A DNA stretch of 64,000 bases from positions 25,857,398 through 25,921,397 of the forward strand of contig CP099841.1 of NCBI GenBank assembly GCA_030062745.1, written 5' to 3'. The first letter of the stretch is position 1, and every line of letters begins with the position of its first letter. The translations under genes were made by a program, and so were the position numbers. Positions 12,845 to 24,285 of this stretch are shown one piece after another. Source of the stretch: Capitulum mitella (lineage: Eukaryota; Arthropoda; Thecostraca; Pollicipedomorpha; Pollicipedidae). The notes beneath the pieces are model-generated. The model had not been told where the DNA came from and ran no database searches. It saw nothing but the letters and a program-made list of their open reading frames with translations.

Positions 12845-15477
12845 GATAGTTACCTGGAAAGGAAGTTACATCCCAAGTTAAATTTTGTACACAAAAATAC
12901 CAGCGGCTTTTTTAATGTGAAACTTAGAGCATCAAGAGACAAAATTTGGTTTACACAATTTTTTCAAACCTACAGCTGCGATTCAAACGTAATTTGCATA
13001 CGCTCCTGCCACCATCATGATTAATCTTTCATTTTACCTCCTTGCAGTTCCGATGTGTCCTTCTCAAATACCCAAATTACAAATGTTAGATTTGTTTATT
13101 TGTTTGTGAGTTAGGACACACAGCCTCTTGGGCTCAGGTGTCCAAAGCCTTGGGTCAAGTCCTGTGTCTCGTCGGGCGTCCGTCAGTCGTCTCAAAATGT
13201 TAGATTCGAGTGGATTGTTGCAATGTAAACAATTTAGATGCGGCGGATTCGCTACGATATGGTAACACCGTATCGTGGGGAGAATTATCAAAATAAAAGG
13301 AGGAGAAACATTTCCGAATTGCGGCAGGACTTATAATCGCAGGAGCACGAATCCGAGTCTCAGATTGGCCAGGAAAACTAAAAAGTGTATCTTAAGGTTT
13401 TTTTAGGTTGGCCTATATCAGGCTAAAACTTCGTGATTTAGAACTGCAAAGATGAAGTATAATAAGAAATGCAGTTTGTGACCGGGTTAGGTGCAGCACT
13501 AAAAAGCACTAAACTGAGGTTATTTTGGGTCATTTTAGGCTATGGAATTCCGATGTTTTCAGGCCAGACTTAGCCATAACGTGATATGTGAAGAATGATT
13601 CATGTTTCGTGGATTGGCTGTTGCTGCTGATAATAAAAACCAGCTTGGATAAAAGCCTCTTCAGTTTCTTCTGCTGCCATATTTGAACAAACCCAGGCGT
13701 CATAGTACGCCACACTTCGGAGTACACACAGGGAGGAAGTTGTGGGGGTCTGCTTCCCTCATCTATTAGGCGGTTTTTGTGGTTTTCATAATGAAAGATC
13801 ACCGTATAAGTACATTGTGCGGCAGAAAATGCTTCAGTTATTACCTATGAAGTTATTGACGTTGAGTGCCGAATCGCTATTACATGATTTTCGTTGTTTT
13901 TTTGTGCGCTTAGCCAAATAAGCCAAACAAGTTGAAACACCGGACCTTGAGGTAAATATTACCAGACACTTGAGGAATAATGCAAGACATGATTATCATT
14001 GATAAAGCACTTCGAACCATTGAAATGTTTTCATTGCCAAAGTTTTGCATTTTTTCTTCCACTGTTTCTTCAAGAAAATTACTGAAAAATATCAAGAACA
14101 GTAGTCTTCTCGTACATAGCTGTGCATATCCTTTTCATTTTCTAGCTGGCGTCGTAAGGAAGACCCTAACTTTTTTTGTACTGTAAAAATATGAGTGTTC
14201 CAGCTGAATGAAAATCACAACAGTCAGTGGGCATTGGTGTGTTCCCAGATGGTCTTTTTCCATCCATCCAGAAAGTTATGGTGTTCTAGACACATGCTTC
14301 TGACTTCTCAAAACTCCAGATATCTGTGTAGTTGTCAAACCATATTGGCACCAAAAGATGTGCAATGAAAAAATAGCCTGATCCAAGGTGTTTTGTGCCT
14401 TTTGTATCCACTATCTCACAAGTTTGCTGTGCAATAGCAAATTAAGATTCTATAAAAGATCATGTGTCTGTTCCTATGCTGATGTCCAACCTTCTCCATG
14501 CTTATCTAAACTGATTTGATCATTCTCATGCCTTCTCTAACCCCCTGCAGCCTCCTCTAATCTCATTCCAAATCCCTGCAAAATGCCTTCAATATCCTCT
14601 GAAATTGCAATGCACAATTTGCATTTTGTGCAATTTCTTCCATATTTTTAGTCAGTTCTGCACATGGGGCTTGTTTTCTTAATCCGAATTCAATTTGGCA
14701 TTACTTTTTTATAGATCTTCCTGGTCCAAGAGCCAGTTTGTCAAGCATTCTCCTATGCTTTGGATCCAGGTTTCGTGGACTGATGCCCCTCACTGAAGGG
14801 CCATGGACAGGAGAATAATCTCAATGAGCAGTCCTAAGTGGGCAAAATTTTTCTGCTCATTTGTGCAGTGTTTGTATAAACTTAACATGCTGCATTTTTT
14901 TGCCTCCTGTCTAAATGGAGGGGATATCAGCTGGTGCTTGAAGCATGCATTTGTATCCAATTACCGGACAGATCCAGGTTAAACCTATCTGCTGGTACTG
15001 AAGTCACATGCTAGGTCATATTCTGGAAGCATAAGCTTTTGCTAAAGCTGAAATTAAGTCCCAAAAGAAAGACCTTTTGTGTTGTCTTTCTTTGTTGTTT
15101 GGTCCTTCAGCCACCAAAATTTAGCTCATCCTAACTGGAATTTAAATAATCAAAACAGCATATGATAATTAAATACATACCACACTACCGCAGTTTAGTT
15201 TCAGTTCTTGGTATCTATTCTGGTGTCAGCTGTCTCTGAAGATGGCAGTTACATCATGTGCCAAACCAGTGCTGAGCTAATGTAACCTTTCCATCCTCAT
15301 TAATGATTTTGAGGTCAATTGATTCATTTAGAGTGAGGACTTAGTCATAGTTTCTCTAATTTGGCAAAGATTTGCATGAGGAAATTAACAATCTCTTACT
15401 TTGAATTCCCCAGTCTTCCATTTTTTGTGAATGTTTATTCACATTTGCATATTTACATGAACCTTTTTGTGTTACAG
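12845..15477. promoter_or_regulatory. Shared 5' region between TRAPPC3 and Popeye gene A
   Basis: The two genes diverge from this 2.6-kb stretch, so both promoters probably lie here, although UTR exons are not defined. It is AT-rich with few tandem repeats. No clear TATA box or initiator can be assigned. A good acceptor (tttttgtgttacag, ending at 15477) just upstream of the Popeye start suggests a non-coding first exon somewhere in the interval. Confidence 0.35.
13082..13205 (-). repeat. SINE-like fragment
   Basis: On the minus strand the core gacacctgagcccaag recurs from the element near 1.1 kb. It is followed by an A-rich tail of acaaacaaataaacaaat type, as expected for the 3' end of a SINE. 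The tRNA-like head is not recognisable here. Confidence 0.45.
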
Positions 15478-15536
15478 CTAAATTTCATTGTTCTAGCTGA
15501 GCTTTTGCCAGCTGCAGCCAAACCATACCCAGCATC

Positions 15537-15582
15537 ATGGAAAACACAACTGCTCTACCTGGACCAGGAAATGACACTGAAG
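15537..15582 (+). CDS. BVES: Popeye gene A coding exon 1
   Basis: 15 codons plus one base (MENTTALPGPGNDTE, then a split Gly), donor gtaggt, phase 1. The start was chosen because it gives a short extracellular N terminus with sequons and joins exon 2 in phase. The upstream reading frame is open, but a plausible 5'-UTR acceptor ends at 15477. Confidence 0.7.
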
Positions 15583-18500
15583 GTAGGTGATGTAAGGAGA
15601 TCAGCCCTGACATTAATAATCATGTATATGTTTCCCAGTTTCTGCCAGTCTAATCCTCTTTGTGTCCTGATTTTTTTGTCATTTATTGTTTCCCTTCCTG
15701 TCATTTCCCTTCATGCCATGTGTCACACCTTTCTTTTCCCATTTCTTATCTCATTTACCATCTTGCATTTTTCATCTCTGTGCTCTGTGGTCATGCCACT
15801 CATATCTCTTGTGCCCCAGCTCATCTCACCTCTTCCCGCTGTGTCCGCAGGGGACATGCTGGGCTGCGGGGACTGGGCAGAGCCACAGCACCTGTTGTTC
15901 CAGCTGGCCAATGGTTGCTTCCTCGTCTCGTACCTGTCGCCCAACTCACAGCGCGGCCTGCTTATTCTGCATGCTGTGCTCATACTCGGTGAGCCTCAGT
16001 CGTGATTTGCTTTTGCATTGTGTGGACTTGGTTTTTGTGGATTTTCCATCATTGGGATGCCTTGTTTGAAGTGATAGTGTTTGTTAGCACAGTGCACAGC
16101 AAAAGCTTTGACTGCTCCACTTTTGTTGGGGTAGAAAATAAAAGTGTCATACTCTGGGTTAAATTACATCATGTTTCATTCCACATCATCGCTCTGTTCA
16201 GGTTAAAATGGTGCTTTAAAAACATGTAAGAAACAGTGGACGTTATCAAGTCCTGCTGAGGTGTCAGTCTATAGTCCAGCTGTGTTGACTGTATTAGCCC
16301 TGCACCAGAAAATAGAACTTTAGGTCCAACCCTGGTTTGATTTACTGAAATCCGTCGTGCCAACACGTGACTTCCACGTGATATTGGTGTGTTTCTGACA
16401 AAACGCTTACGAAATACTTGTCTAAATAATTCCGCGTATCCCGTCGTCTGTCTTCTTATGTTGTCATGAAGGTGTTTGGGATCTTTACCATTTTCTTTGC
16501 ATCAGAGCTCTTAAAAATTCAGGGATAAGGGGCAGATCATTCGTAGTTCCTGACGTTCAGGTTTAGAAAAAATCGGCTTTAAATCTGGCTCTCCGCAAAG
16601 TCGGCGAGAAAAAGGACCATTGCCGCATCTTGACACCCAGTCCCATAAGCTTGTTTGTGGTCTTTGATCTGACTATGAATGGTAGACCTCCATCCGTCAT
16701 AATATGGCAGTCCTGTGCGGCGTGGCTGTATTATTTATAGACGCAGTCAGTTGGCGCGGCGGTCATGCCGTCAATCGCCACGTTTTACCCATTTGCGAAA
16801 ATTTGACCCAGAACTTGGCCATCGCACGGCGGGCTCATCGGCCAGCCGCACGTAACGAGCCACCCAGATGGGCTTCCCGTCGTCCGTCACGCATCACGGT
16901 CCCTTGGCTCCGCGCGCCGCCCTGGGACCGTCCGTCACGCGGCACGCGTCGGACCGTGACGTCACGCGCGCCGACGGGCCGACGCGTCGTTGGGGTTATG
17001 AGCAGCTACTATGGGCACCGGTGTTCTGTGCCCCACGGCGCCGCGCTGCCGCCGCACCTGCCGGTATCGATCCAAGCAGAACGCAGTGCCGCAGACGAGT
17101 CGTGACGTCAGGCGAATCGCCGTGCACCGCTATGAATGACGTCATGGAGTGATGGAGATACGCTGCCTTCGTGGATTTATACCGTCGTGGCAGGAAGGGC
17201 TTTATTCAGATAAAATGCACTTATTGGCGCACTTATGTTTGATTCGAAGTATTTTGAGTCCGTTCTGTTTTCATTCGCATTTTATTGAATCCGAGTCTAT
17301 CCACGTTTGCGACAGCGAGTTCTGGAAATGAGTAGACTTATGGCTGAAGGACTGTGTGAATTGGCTCATCTTCGGCTTAGCTTCGAGAACGGCTTATGGA
17401 GTAGTTAAAACAATCAGATAAGAGCATTGCGTTTCATAAGCATTAATATGAACATTAACGCGACTGTAAAAGAGGCCGCGTGTGTGTCCGAGTTTTCGCT
17501 GGTGCCTGCTCGGTCCCTTCGGCGTATTCGCTGGTCCCCATGGCGTCCTCCGGTCCACAGGGTTCTTCCTGTACTCGATGTGGGGCTGGAACGTGATCTG
17601 TGCGCCTGACATCTTCACCTGGAACTTCCTGTTCGTGCTGCTGAACATGGGCCAGGTGCTGCACATCATCTACCAGATGCGGCCGGTCAAGTTCAACCAG
17701 GAGCTCGAGGAGCTCTACCAGACGCTGTTCGAGCCACTGCGGGTGGGCATGTGCGCCGGGGGACTAGTGGTTTGCGTTCGTGTGGACTGTGTAGTCGTTT
17801 TCTTGCAGCCTTTTGTCCCGTCCTTCATGCCGATGTGTTTGAAAAGCTGGGTATCACAGACTCGTACGGTGGCGTGCGACACGAGGATTGAAGTAGCTTT
17901 ATGGAGTCTTGGCGCATTCTTTGTTAAAATTTCGAATGCCATAAAGGTTTAAGTTTAATGTCGCTGATGTTTGCACGAAAAGTTTAGTGGGAGGCCGTTT
18001 TGGATCAAGGTCTGTTTTATGGTATCGTGTCGGAATTTTTTATGATACTTTTTGCGTCATAGCGCATATAAGATGCTGGAAATGTTTAGTTTTGTGCGGT
18101 AGCCCATCATTTTACGCCAAGAGTAGTGAGCTTCAGTCAAGTCAAGCAGAAGTGACCACTGCACAGCCTACAGAGGCAGTTTTTAGCCGTGCTTGTGTGT
18201 GCCAGAAGCTGCAGTTCCTCACTGACGCTGCGATCTATCCGGCCAGGTGCCGCGGCTGCTGTTCCGAAAGCTCGTGAGCTCGGAGCACGCGCAGCTTGTG
18301 ACCCTGCACGCCGGCGAGGCGTACGCCCTGCAGAACCTGACGCGCACCGACCGGCTGGGCGTGCTGCTCACGGGCAAGTGCAACGTGCTCTCCGACAACA
18401 GCTTCCTGCACAGCATCGGGCCCAACCAGTTCCTGGACAGTCCCGAGTTCGAGTCGACGAAGGCCACGGCTGAGGAGAAGTTCAAGGTGCGCGGTCGAGA

Positions 18501-21500
18501 CGTGGTGGGCCAGAGGCCGAACCTGAGGCGGGCAAACGGGATGTTTGGAGTGCATGATGGTCTGGGCGTTACATGTTGGTGTCCAAGGTGGGATGGTCTG
18601 CTGACCGGTAGATCTCTGAAAGGGCGGCAAAGGCCGCGGTAGGCATTTTTGGTGGTTACGTCATAATTTTGTCTTCGGGCATACACTGATTTACCGAGGA
18701 CATAATTTTGCGCTTATCAGTACTTTGAAACGTCGGACTGTCTGTTGAACCAAGGAAACCGAATGCCATGGGAACATTTTCTTTATTTCATTTTCTATTT
18801 CGTTCCGACGCCTATGGTCACGCGGCTCAGAGTGATGTTCATTTACAGACTACCGGGACCCGTAGAAGCGGTGGTTGATCTTACTGATGTCGACCTCACC
18901 TTGTGCCGACTTGGGACGGTGTGTGTCCGCAGGTGGGCATAATCGCAGCCAGCCAGTGCCGGTTACATCTTCTGGCACCGCTCGGCCATCGAGTACCTGT
19001 TCGTGAAGGAGCCGTACCTGGCCACCGTCCTGACCACAATGATCGCCCGCGACATCACCACCAAGCTGTACTGCATGAACCACAAGGTGAGTGAATCGGA
19101 GCTGGCAGTCGTTGGATGCCCGATGTCGAGCACCCAGCTTTGGTTCGTTAAACGTGTCTGACCTGGTGTTATTCATTGTCAGAAATGTGGTTGCCTTACT
19201 TTCTGCAATCGCAGTTCACACTAGTCGGTCTTCTGTCGAGTATATTCGTCGGTCATTGCGACTTATGTTCCTTGTCCAATAAGTTTTTCCCACAGGATGT
19301 GTTACTTCCCCATGGCTGCACTAGGCAGTTTTTTTTAGCTTATGCACCTCTCCTGGTCTGTACATTCCTCAGATGTTAAAGATTTCAGAAATATGCCCCA
19401 GCTCTGAAGCGCACTCTAATCCTGAAATGCTTACTCCCATCCTGAGCTTTACGTCATAATATGGCTTGTGTATACTGCTGCGGAACGCGTGCTCCTCGCT
19501 TGCGACCCCTGCTGCTGTCCTGTTGAGAACATTCTTCGTACCGAGAGGGACATGCACGCAATAGCAGGGCCGAACTGTACCCATACAACTGGAAGAGCCG
19601 TACCCCCCGCGTCCAGCGGTGCCACCGGCGCGCGCCTCCTCCACACGTGCCACCAGGCGGCCGGAGCTCGCTGGAGCGCAAACAACAAAGTTTCAGACAA
19701 AGGTCAGCCGAACGATTATCAGTAGAACGGACGGGGGGGAGGGCTTTAACGGCCTCCGGTCACGGTGCCGCCTGGGGCGCCAGCGGTCCGTCTGCCACCG
19801 CCGGCGGCTGCATAAATGGCCGGCGACGTCCTTCGTTGGGCCGCCTCAAGCCTCGCAGCTTATGCAGCTCAGGCTTTTCTCGGCCGGTACGTCCGTTGTG
19901 CGCGCGGAGGCGGGCATCGTGATGGAGTGTCGCGGTGTTCGGCGTGGCGGCTGTTCCGAAATGGTCGCGGGAGTTCCATTGATTTTCCGAAGTTTTGTGT
20001 TGACTCCGAAGCTGGATAGAAGCTGGTATCGATTTTCGGCAGTTTCACCTGGGGAGCCCGCTCTGTGTTCGGAATGCAGCGGCTTCGTGGGCGCAGTGGG
20101 GCGCTTCACCGTACCCGGCCTATGATAGTCTGTGACCAGCCTTTCTCCCCTTTTTCGTCATGCGACTCACGAAGGTAGACAATGCACAACCTGCTAGTGT
20201 TAAACATAGGCAATCATGAACAGGCGAAGACACAGAACGTTATAAATCACACCGGGAGGTTTCACAACACAATCACTCATTAAGAATGCAGGCCTTCCTC
20301 ATATTTTTTTGTCAGCACAACCAATCCCTCCACCAAAATGGTCTAGCACGCATATTTCCTGGTGCAAACGCTGTACACCTATATGTCATCGTTGGCCAAA
20401 GATTGGGCGTATTTGGGTTTTGGCGAACCAGCTTTGCCTCCTCTCCAACGGTCGTCTGCTTACCTTTTCTGTCTCCTCCCCAGGTGTTGACTGACATGTA
20501 TCTCTGCCTCCGTCCTAGGTGGTGAGGTCGTTGTCGACATGTCGGTATGTTGACATGTGCCTGCCTGCCTCCTTCCAAGGTGGTGACGGTTGTTGACATA
20601 TCGACATGTCGACATCACATGTTGACCGTCTGTTGGCCAGGTGGTGACGGGCCGCGGCTCGGCGCTGGATATTCGTCTGCCGAGCATCACGTCCTCGCTG
20701 AGCTCGTGCGACACGCGCTCCCCGCGCGCCGGACCGCGCCGCACCCTGCGGACGGAGGCGCCCGGAAACGGCGAGGCGCCGCGGCCCGGCGCCGGCCTGC
20801 CCTCGCCGGAGCTGGACCGACTGCGTTAGTACTCCGCGGTGCTCAGACGTGGCACAGTCTTGGCCGTTTTTCCTCTTAATTTTTTGAGTATATGGGGCTG
20901 ATACAGTTGTACGTAGACACAGCGCACTGGGACATATCTGCTGGTAGTGTTGGAATTGGTGCATGTCGATGATAGTTTGTATTTGTTTGGATTGATTTGA
21001 ATTTTTTTAATATGCTGGAATGTGAAATGTATTTGAATTAAATTGAGTGGGATGGAATTGACGGTATGTTTGAATAGTCAATTGTTCAGGAGTCGCTGTA
21101 TCCGCCGTTTCTCTTGAATCAGTAGCGGTTGCCTCACGTTGCAGTGATATGTGGCGCTGCGGCGATATGTTCACGGTTCAGAGGCTGACCCGCTGCTGTC
21201 CGCTGCGTCCGTCAGGCGCCCACGAGCCCGGCCGGAGGAACGGCTCGCTGCCCAACAACCGAATGGAGCCGCTGCCGGAGCTGCCGTCCGTGGACGACCT
21301 GGTGCAGAGCACGCGCGAGGTCAGGACACGGTCTGGCGTACGGGACTTACGCGAGGTCAGTGCACGGTCTGACGTACTGAGCACGGGAGGGCGGCTGACG
21401 GCGGTACACGTGGAACAGGTCATTGCAGGACGGGGAATCTGGGTGCCGGAGGAGGGCTGGTGGACAACCTTGGTGCCAACAATTCGCCAGAATCCACCCG

Positions 21501-22264
21501 ACGTTCAATTATTTTTCATAAATCACCAGCTTCTTAAGCATTTATGGTGCTTAAAAAGGTACAAGAAGTCGTTGTGTAGCATCCTTGGACTGCGCAGCAG
21601 TAAATGAATGCACTCTTTACGACTGTTTCATTTGCGTACAGTTACAGGATGCCTTCAGGGGTCGATAGATTAGTCGTCCGGGTCAACTTTTATTTTGGGT
21701 TGTTTGCGGCTGGACCTCGTGTTTCGACTGGGACGGACACTTGGTAGTCCTCAGTTTGAATATCGTTATCCCGATTTTAAAATCTTATCCCTGTTGTCGT
21801 CCCGTTAGTGACGATAAGAGGGCTACGATTTTCCCTAAAATAGAGTAGTATTTGTCGCGAACGCGTGATACATATGCTCCGTTGGCGGTTTGCGGCGCGT
21901 TGATCGACTCACAGTTCCCGGTATAATTATTGGATGCATTTCGCCGATGTTGTGTTGCCTGGTTTCACCGATACCTGTCAACACGTGTCAAAAAATATGT
22001 TTATGCTCTGATTCTTATTCAGATCGCAATTGGCAGCAGTAAGGCTTAAGATCTCAATTAGTGGAAACATAATTCCGTTTATGCTAATCGTACTGGAGGG
22101 CTAAACGTGTCGTGCTGGAAGTGTCGCCGACGACCGCCGTGTGTCGGCAGGTGGCCAACTGGCTGGAGAAGAACGTGGCTCTGCGGGAGGTGCCGGACTC
22201 CGCTGGCAGTACCGCGGCGCGCGGCGCCGGCCGCCGGCCCCGGCTCCACTCGGCCACCACCTGA
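15537..22264 (+). CDS. BVES: Popeye domain protein (BVES/POPDC1-like), gene A, 8 exons
   Basis: Popeye proteins are three-pass membrane proteins with a cytosolic cAMP-binding Popeye domain; they act in excitable and epithelial cells on channels, adhesion and trafficking. The eight exons total 1162 nt; dropping one extra base in exon 5 gives 1161, or 386 residues plus stop. A short N terminus has two N-glycosylation sequons (NTT at 3, NDT at 12), as in vertebrate BVES. Three hydrophobic segments lie at about 30-45, 50-72 and 79-99. YQMRPVKFNQELEELY and LFEPLRV follow at 99-123. The cAMP-pocket motif FLDSPEF is at 184-190, and ARDITTKLY is near 241-249. Residues 254-386 form a low-complexity Arg/Ser/Pro-rich tail. 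DSPEF rather than DSPEW favours the BVES branch. The extra base near 18963 is either an assembly error or an inactivating change; everything else looks functional. Confidence 0.88.
15851..15988 (+). CDS. BVES: Popeye gene A exon 2
   Basis: 138 nt after gtgtccgcag, ending at a gtgagc donor, phase 1 to phase 1. CGDWAEPQHLLFQLANGCF aligns with the CENW...HHLVFHVANICF region of BVES. It carries the first membrane segment and the start of the second. Confidence 0.88.
17561..17742 (+). CDS. BVES: Popeye gene A exon 3
   Basis: 182 nt from FFLYSMWGWN to LFEPLR, acceptor tccacag, donor gtgggc. It holds the third membrane segment (WNFLFVLLNMGQVLHIIY) and the family motif RPVKFNQELEELY. Confidence 0.93.
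18247..18486 (+). CDS. BVES: Popeye gene A exon 4 (cAMP pocket)
   Basis: 80 codons, phase 0 at both ends, acceptor ccggccag, donor gtgcgc. It contains VPRLLFRKLV, the RLGVLLTGK strand and the FLDSPEF motif with the conserved Asp (about residue 186) intact. Confidence 0.94.
18933..19086 (+). CDS. BVES: Popeye gene A exon 5 with a one-base insertion
   Basis: 154 nt where 153 (51 codons) are expected. The first ten codons read VGIIAASQCR. After an extra T at 18963/18964 the conserved frame resumes as YIFWHRSAIEYLFVKEPYL and later ARDITTKLYCMNHK. Both halves match the family (IIA..CR..CW and KDITNKLY), so this is a true single-base offset rather than a misplaced splice site. As written, the frame does not continue into exon 6. 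Confidence 0.9.
20484..20645 (+). repeat. 61-bp tandem repeat over the exon 6 acceptor
   Basis: The acceptor-plus-start context AG/GTGGTGA occurs at 20519, 20580 and 20641, exactly 61 bases apart, with a weaker AG/GTGTTGA at 20484. Intervening units share gacatgtcg-like words. Because 61 is not a multiple of 3, the upstream copies would shift frame if used. Confidence 0.75.
20641..20824 (+). CDS. BVES: Popeye gene A exon 6 (cytosolic tail)
   Basis: 61 codons plus one base, acceptor gttggccag, ending at a gttagt donor. The donor overlaps an in-frame TAG, so unspliced transcripts would stop here. The tail is rich in Ser, Arg, Pro and Gly (SITSSLSSCDTRSPRAG). The choice of acceptor is complicated by near-copies of the acceptor 61 and 122 bases upstream. 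Confidence 0.72.
21216..21319 (+). CDS. BVES: Popeye gene A exon 7 (cytosolic tail)
   Basis: Two bases complete the Arg codon split with exon 6, then 34 codons ending MEPLPELPSVDDLVQSTRE before a gtcagg donor, phase 0. No domain is known for this tail. Inclusion rests on matching phases and good splice sites. Confidence 0.65.
22151..22264 (+). CDS. BVES: Popeye gene A exon 8 with stop
   Basis: 37 codons plus TGA (VANWLEKNVALREVPDSAGS to SATT), acceptor gtgtcggcag. Phase agrees with exon 7. A diverged inverted copy of this exon lies at 29435-29551. The nearest downstream AATAAA I see is at about 23557, so the poly(A) site is uncertain. Confidence 0.65.
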   Translation: MANWLEKNVALREVPDSAGSTAARGAGRRPRLHSATT

Positions 22265-22290
22265 GCGGTCCTGCGCTCCTGCACTCTGGC

Positions 22291-22480
22291 TGGCCGGCGG
22301 GGGTCCAGCACCCCTGCACGCTGCCGACGAGGGTTCGACACCCCTGCACTCTGCGGACGAGGGTCCGACACCCCTGCATTCTGCGGACGAGGGTTCGACA
22401 CCCCTGCACTCTGCGGACGAGGGTCCGACACCCCTGCACTCTCCTGACGAGGGTCTGGCGCCCCTGCACGCTGCCGACCG
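22291..22480 (+). repeat. 30-bp minisatellite downstream of gene A
   Basis: About six units of ctgcggacgagggttcgaca+cccctgcact in exact 30-bp register just after the gene A stop. The period of ten codons keeps frames open but gives no sign of being coding. The same unit is found 11 times in the inverted arm. Confidence 0.9.
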
Positions 22481-23880
22481 GCCGTGCCCATTTCATTGTA
22501 TGCATACATTGTTAACGGTAGGGTGCGACATACCTGCGCAATGCAAACTGGAGCTGGCTGCCGTGCAGTTCAGCAACGGAGCTGAACGCATTCGCACCCT
22601 GCCGGTCAGACCTCTGTATTTGAAAGCTTAGCGCCGTCCCTGGTCTGGCGTTGTCGCTCTGTGGCCGCTTTTGGCCCCTATGGGCCACCTGGTGTCGCTG
22701 TGATCCTTGCTGTGCCCTGCAGTTGATGTCTCACCCATGCTTTAAAGCACGTGCAATATGCTGACGTTCACCAGCGGAAGGGTCTGAAGGACTCAGTATG
22801 ACGTCCTCGCAGTTATGGTCGTATCGCGAAAGCGGTTTTTGCTTTCCGTGTGGTCCGCTGCTCCCTAGTCAAAGCTTTTATCGTTGTGGGATCTTCCGCC
22901 GCCTTCTGTCCGCACCTCCAGCTGCTCTCGTGGTGCCGGCTTGCGCAGTACAGGCGGTCCGTGGAGCTTGACCAGACGGTGTGGCCAGACCTGACCATAA
23001 AACCAGAACTGCACATCGGTGCGCAAACTGCCCATGTTCTTGTGGCCAGTGAATGCCTCCGGAAACGCTGCCGGAAGTGTGCAGCATATTTAATGGGTAT
23101 AGTCCGTCCTCTGGCGCGGCCTTCTCGCGTGAGATGTCCGGGCAGGATTTGCATCAAAATTGCCGTGTGTTTGATCACGAGTGGGACCGTAGGCCGAGTG
23201 AGCCTCACTTCAGCCAACAGAAGAAAACAAAATGAGCAGCTTAACGCGTGCTGAAGACTAATTGCTTGGCAACCACGAGCCTGGAATCATGAACTTTTTA
23301 CTAGAAAATAGCTCAGCTCGGTTAAATTTTACACTTTTGCATTCGCAGTGCGTTAGCTTGGAGGCCTTTTTTGTTGTTACTGTTCTGGAAGTGATATTCC
23401 TTCCTATACTTTTCCCCACGGGTCTTTTTGAACTGCTCAGTAATGGCAGTGAATGTCACCCGTGCGTGACTTACGGTTGAAATTCCTAGGGTGCAAAGGA
23501 CGAGAATCTGAGGTGGATCGTTGAATCGCCGTTTTTATTGCGAAATACTGTTAGGAAAAATAAATGTGCCAGGCGATATTTTAAGATATGGCTCCGAGCT
23601 TGAAGACAAGCTCAGTAAATCGTGCTCGCCATGTTCGTTACAAGTGGTCTTGGTGATAATTTGTCTGTATTGTTTACTGGATATCTCGTTGCTTGGTCTA
23701 TTTTCTGTTGGTTTATTGTTACTCTGTTGTGACTCTGTACTTAAGCCACGTGCTGCGCACGTACTTTACAGTTACCCCTGCCAGATTTCTTCATTTGCGC
23801 CGCGGTCTATCGGAACACCATCTCTGCCGACAGCCAGCTAATGTCCCCTGGGTAGGCTTCACACTGCACGAGCTGAACCG
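22481..23880. other. Gene A downstream region, no gene seen
   Basis: This is presumably 3' UTR and flanking DNA of gene A. An AATAAA at about 23557 is a possible poly(A) signal. Open frames on both strands at 22810-23250 overlap each other and show no recognisable domain. Confidence 0.4.
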
Positions 23881-24285
23881 CATAGGACATTCCACGGCGG
23901 GTGTGCGGTGTGTGCAGCGCCACGAGGACGCCTGCGTGTCGGTGCTTGTCATTTTTTATGTTGCGCGGGTCATGCGTGACGGCTGTTGTCCTGCGGCCTC
24001 CACGTTGTCGTTTTGAACGTCGATCTCGCTACTCTAGTCGAGCCTTGCCGAACCCGGCTGATGTGGCCAAGGTCGGTTCTCGCCAGCCGTGTCGCCGTGC
24101 TATCGGTCGCAATACACGTCACTCCCTGGAGCCCGAGGCGTTTAACACCAGTTTAACGATGTTTCGAAACCGTCAGCGACGACGCGTGACTCGCGCTGTA
24201 CACAGGCGCAGCTGGGTCGGGTGTATTTGGCCGGTGGAAATTACGCCGGGAGTATTGGGTTCTGAGACGACGCCCGTCCGACCGT

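Larger units (their letters stand above)
15989..22150 (+). other. Introns of Popeye gene A
   Basis: Introns run 15583-15850, 15989-17560, 17743-18246, 18487-18932, 19087-20640, 20825-21215 and 21320-22150. The third-exon approach contains a CpG-rich patch at about 16840-17120 with repeated cgtcacg, and the 19087-20640 intron has a GC-rich patch at about 19610-19930. A motif of about 30 bases beginning acaaaggtcagccgaacgattatc (split here for length: acaaaggtcagccg + aacgattatc, at about 19690) recurs inverted near 32000. No extra exon was found. Confidence 0.5.
22147..24285 (+). repeat. Inverted duplication, left arm
   Basis: Two blocks are plainly related to the right arm on the opposite strand and in the same relative order: 22147-22480 (exon 8 plus the 30-bp minisatellite) and about 23881-24285. 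Within the second block, ttccacggcgggtgtgcggt pairs with ttccacgacgagtgtgcggt on the other arm, and cgacgcgtgact is shared exactly. The middle (22500-23880) is less alike, and the left arm is longer by about 0.6 kb. Confidence 0.8.

Noticed and set aside
22084-22631. Long open frames on both strands over the 30-bp minisatellite
   Set aside because: Explained by a period divisible by 3; the plus-strand exon 8 frame ends at 22264 and the rest is repeat.
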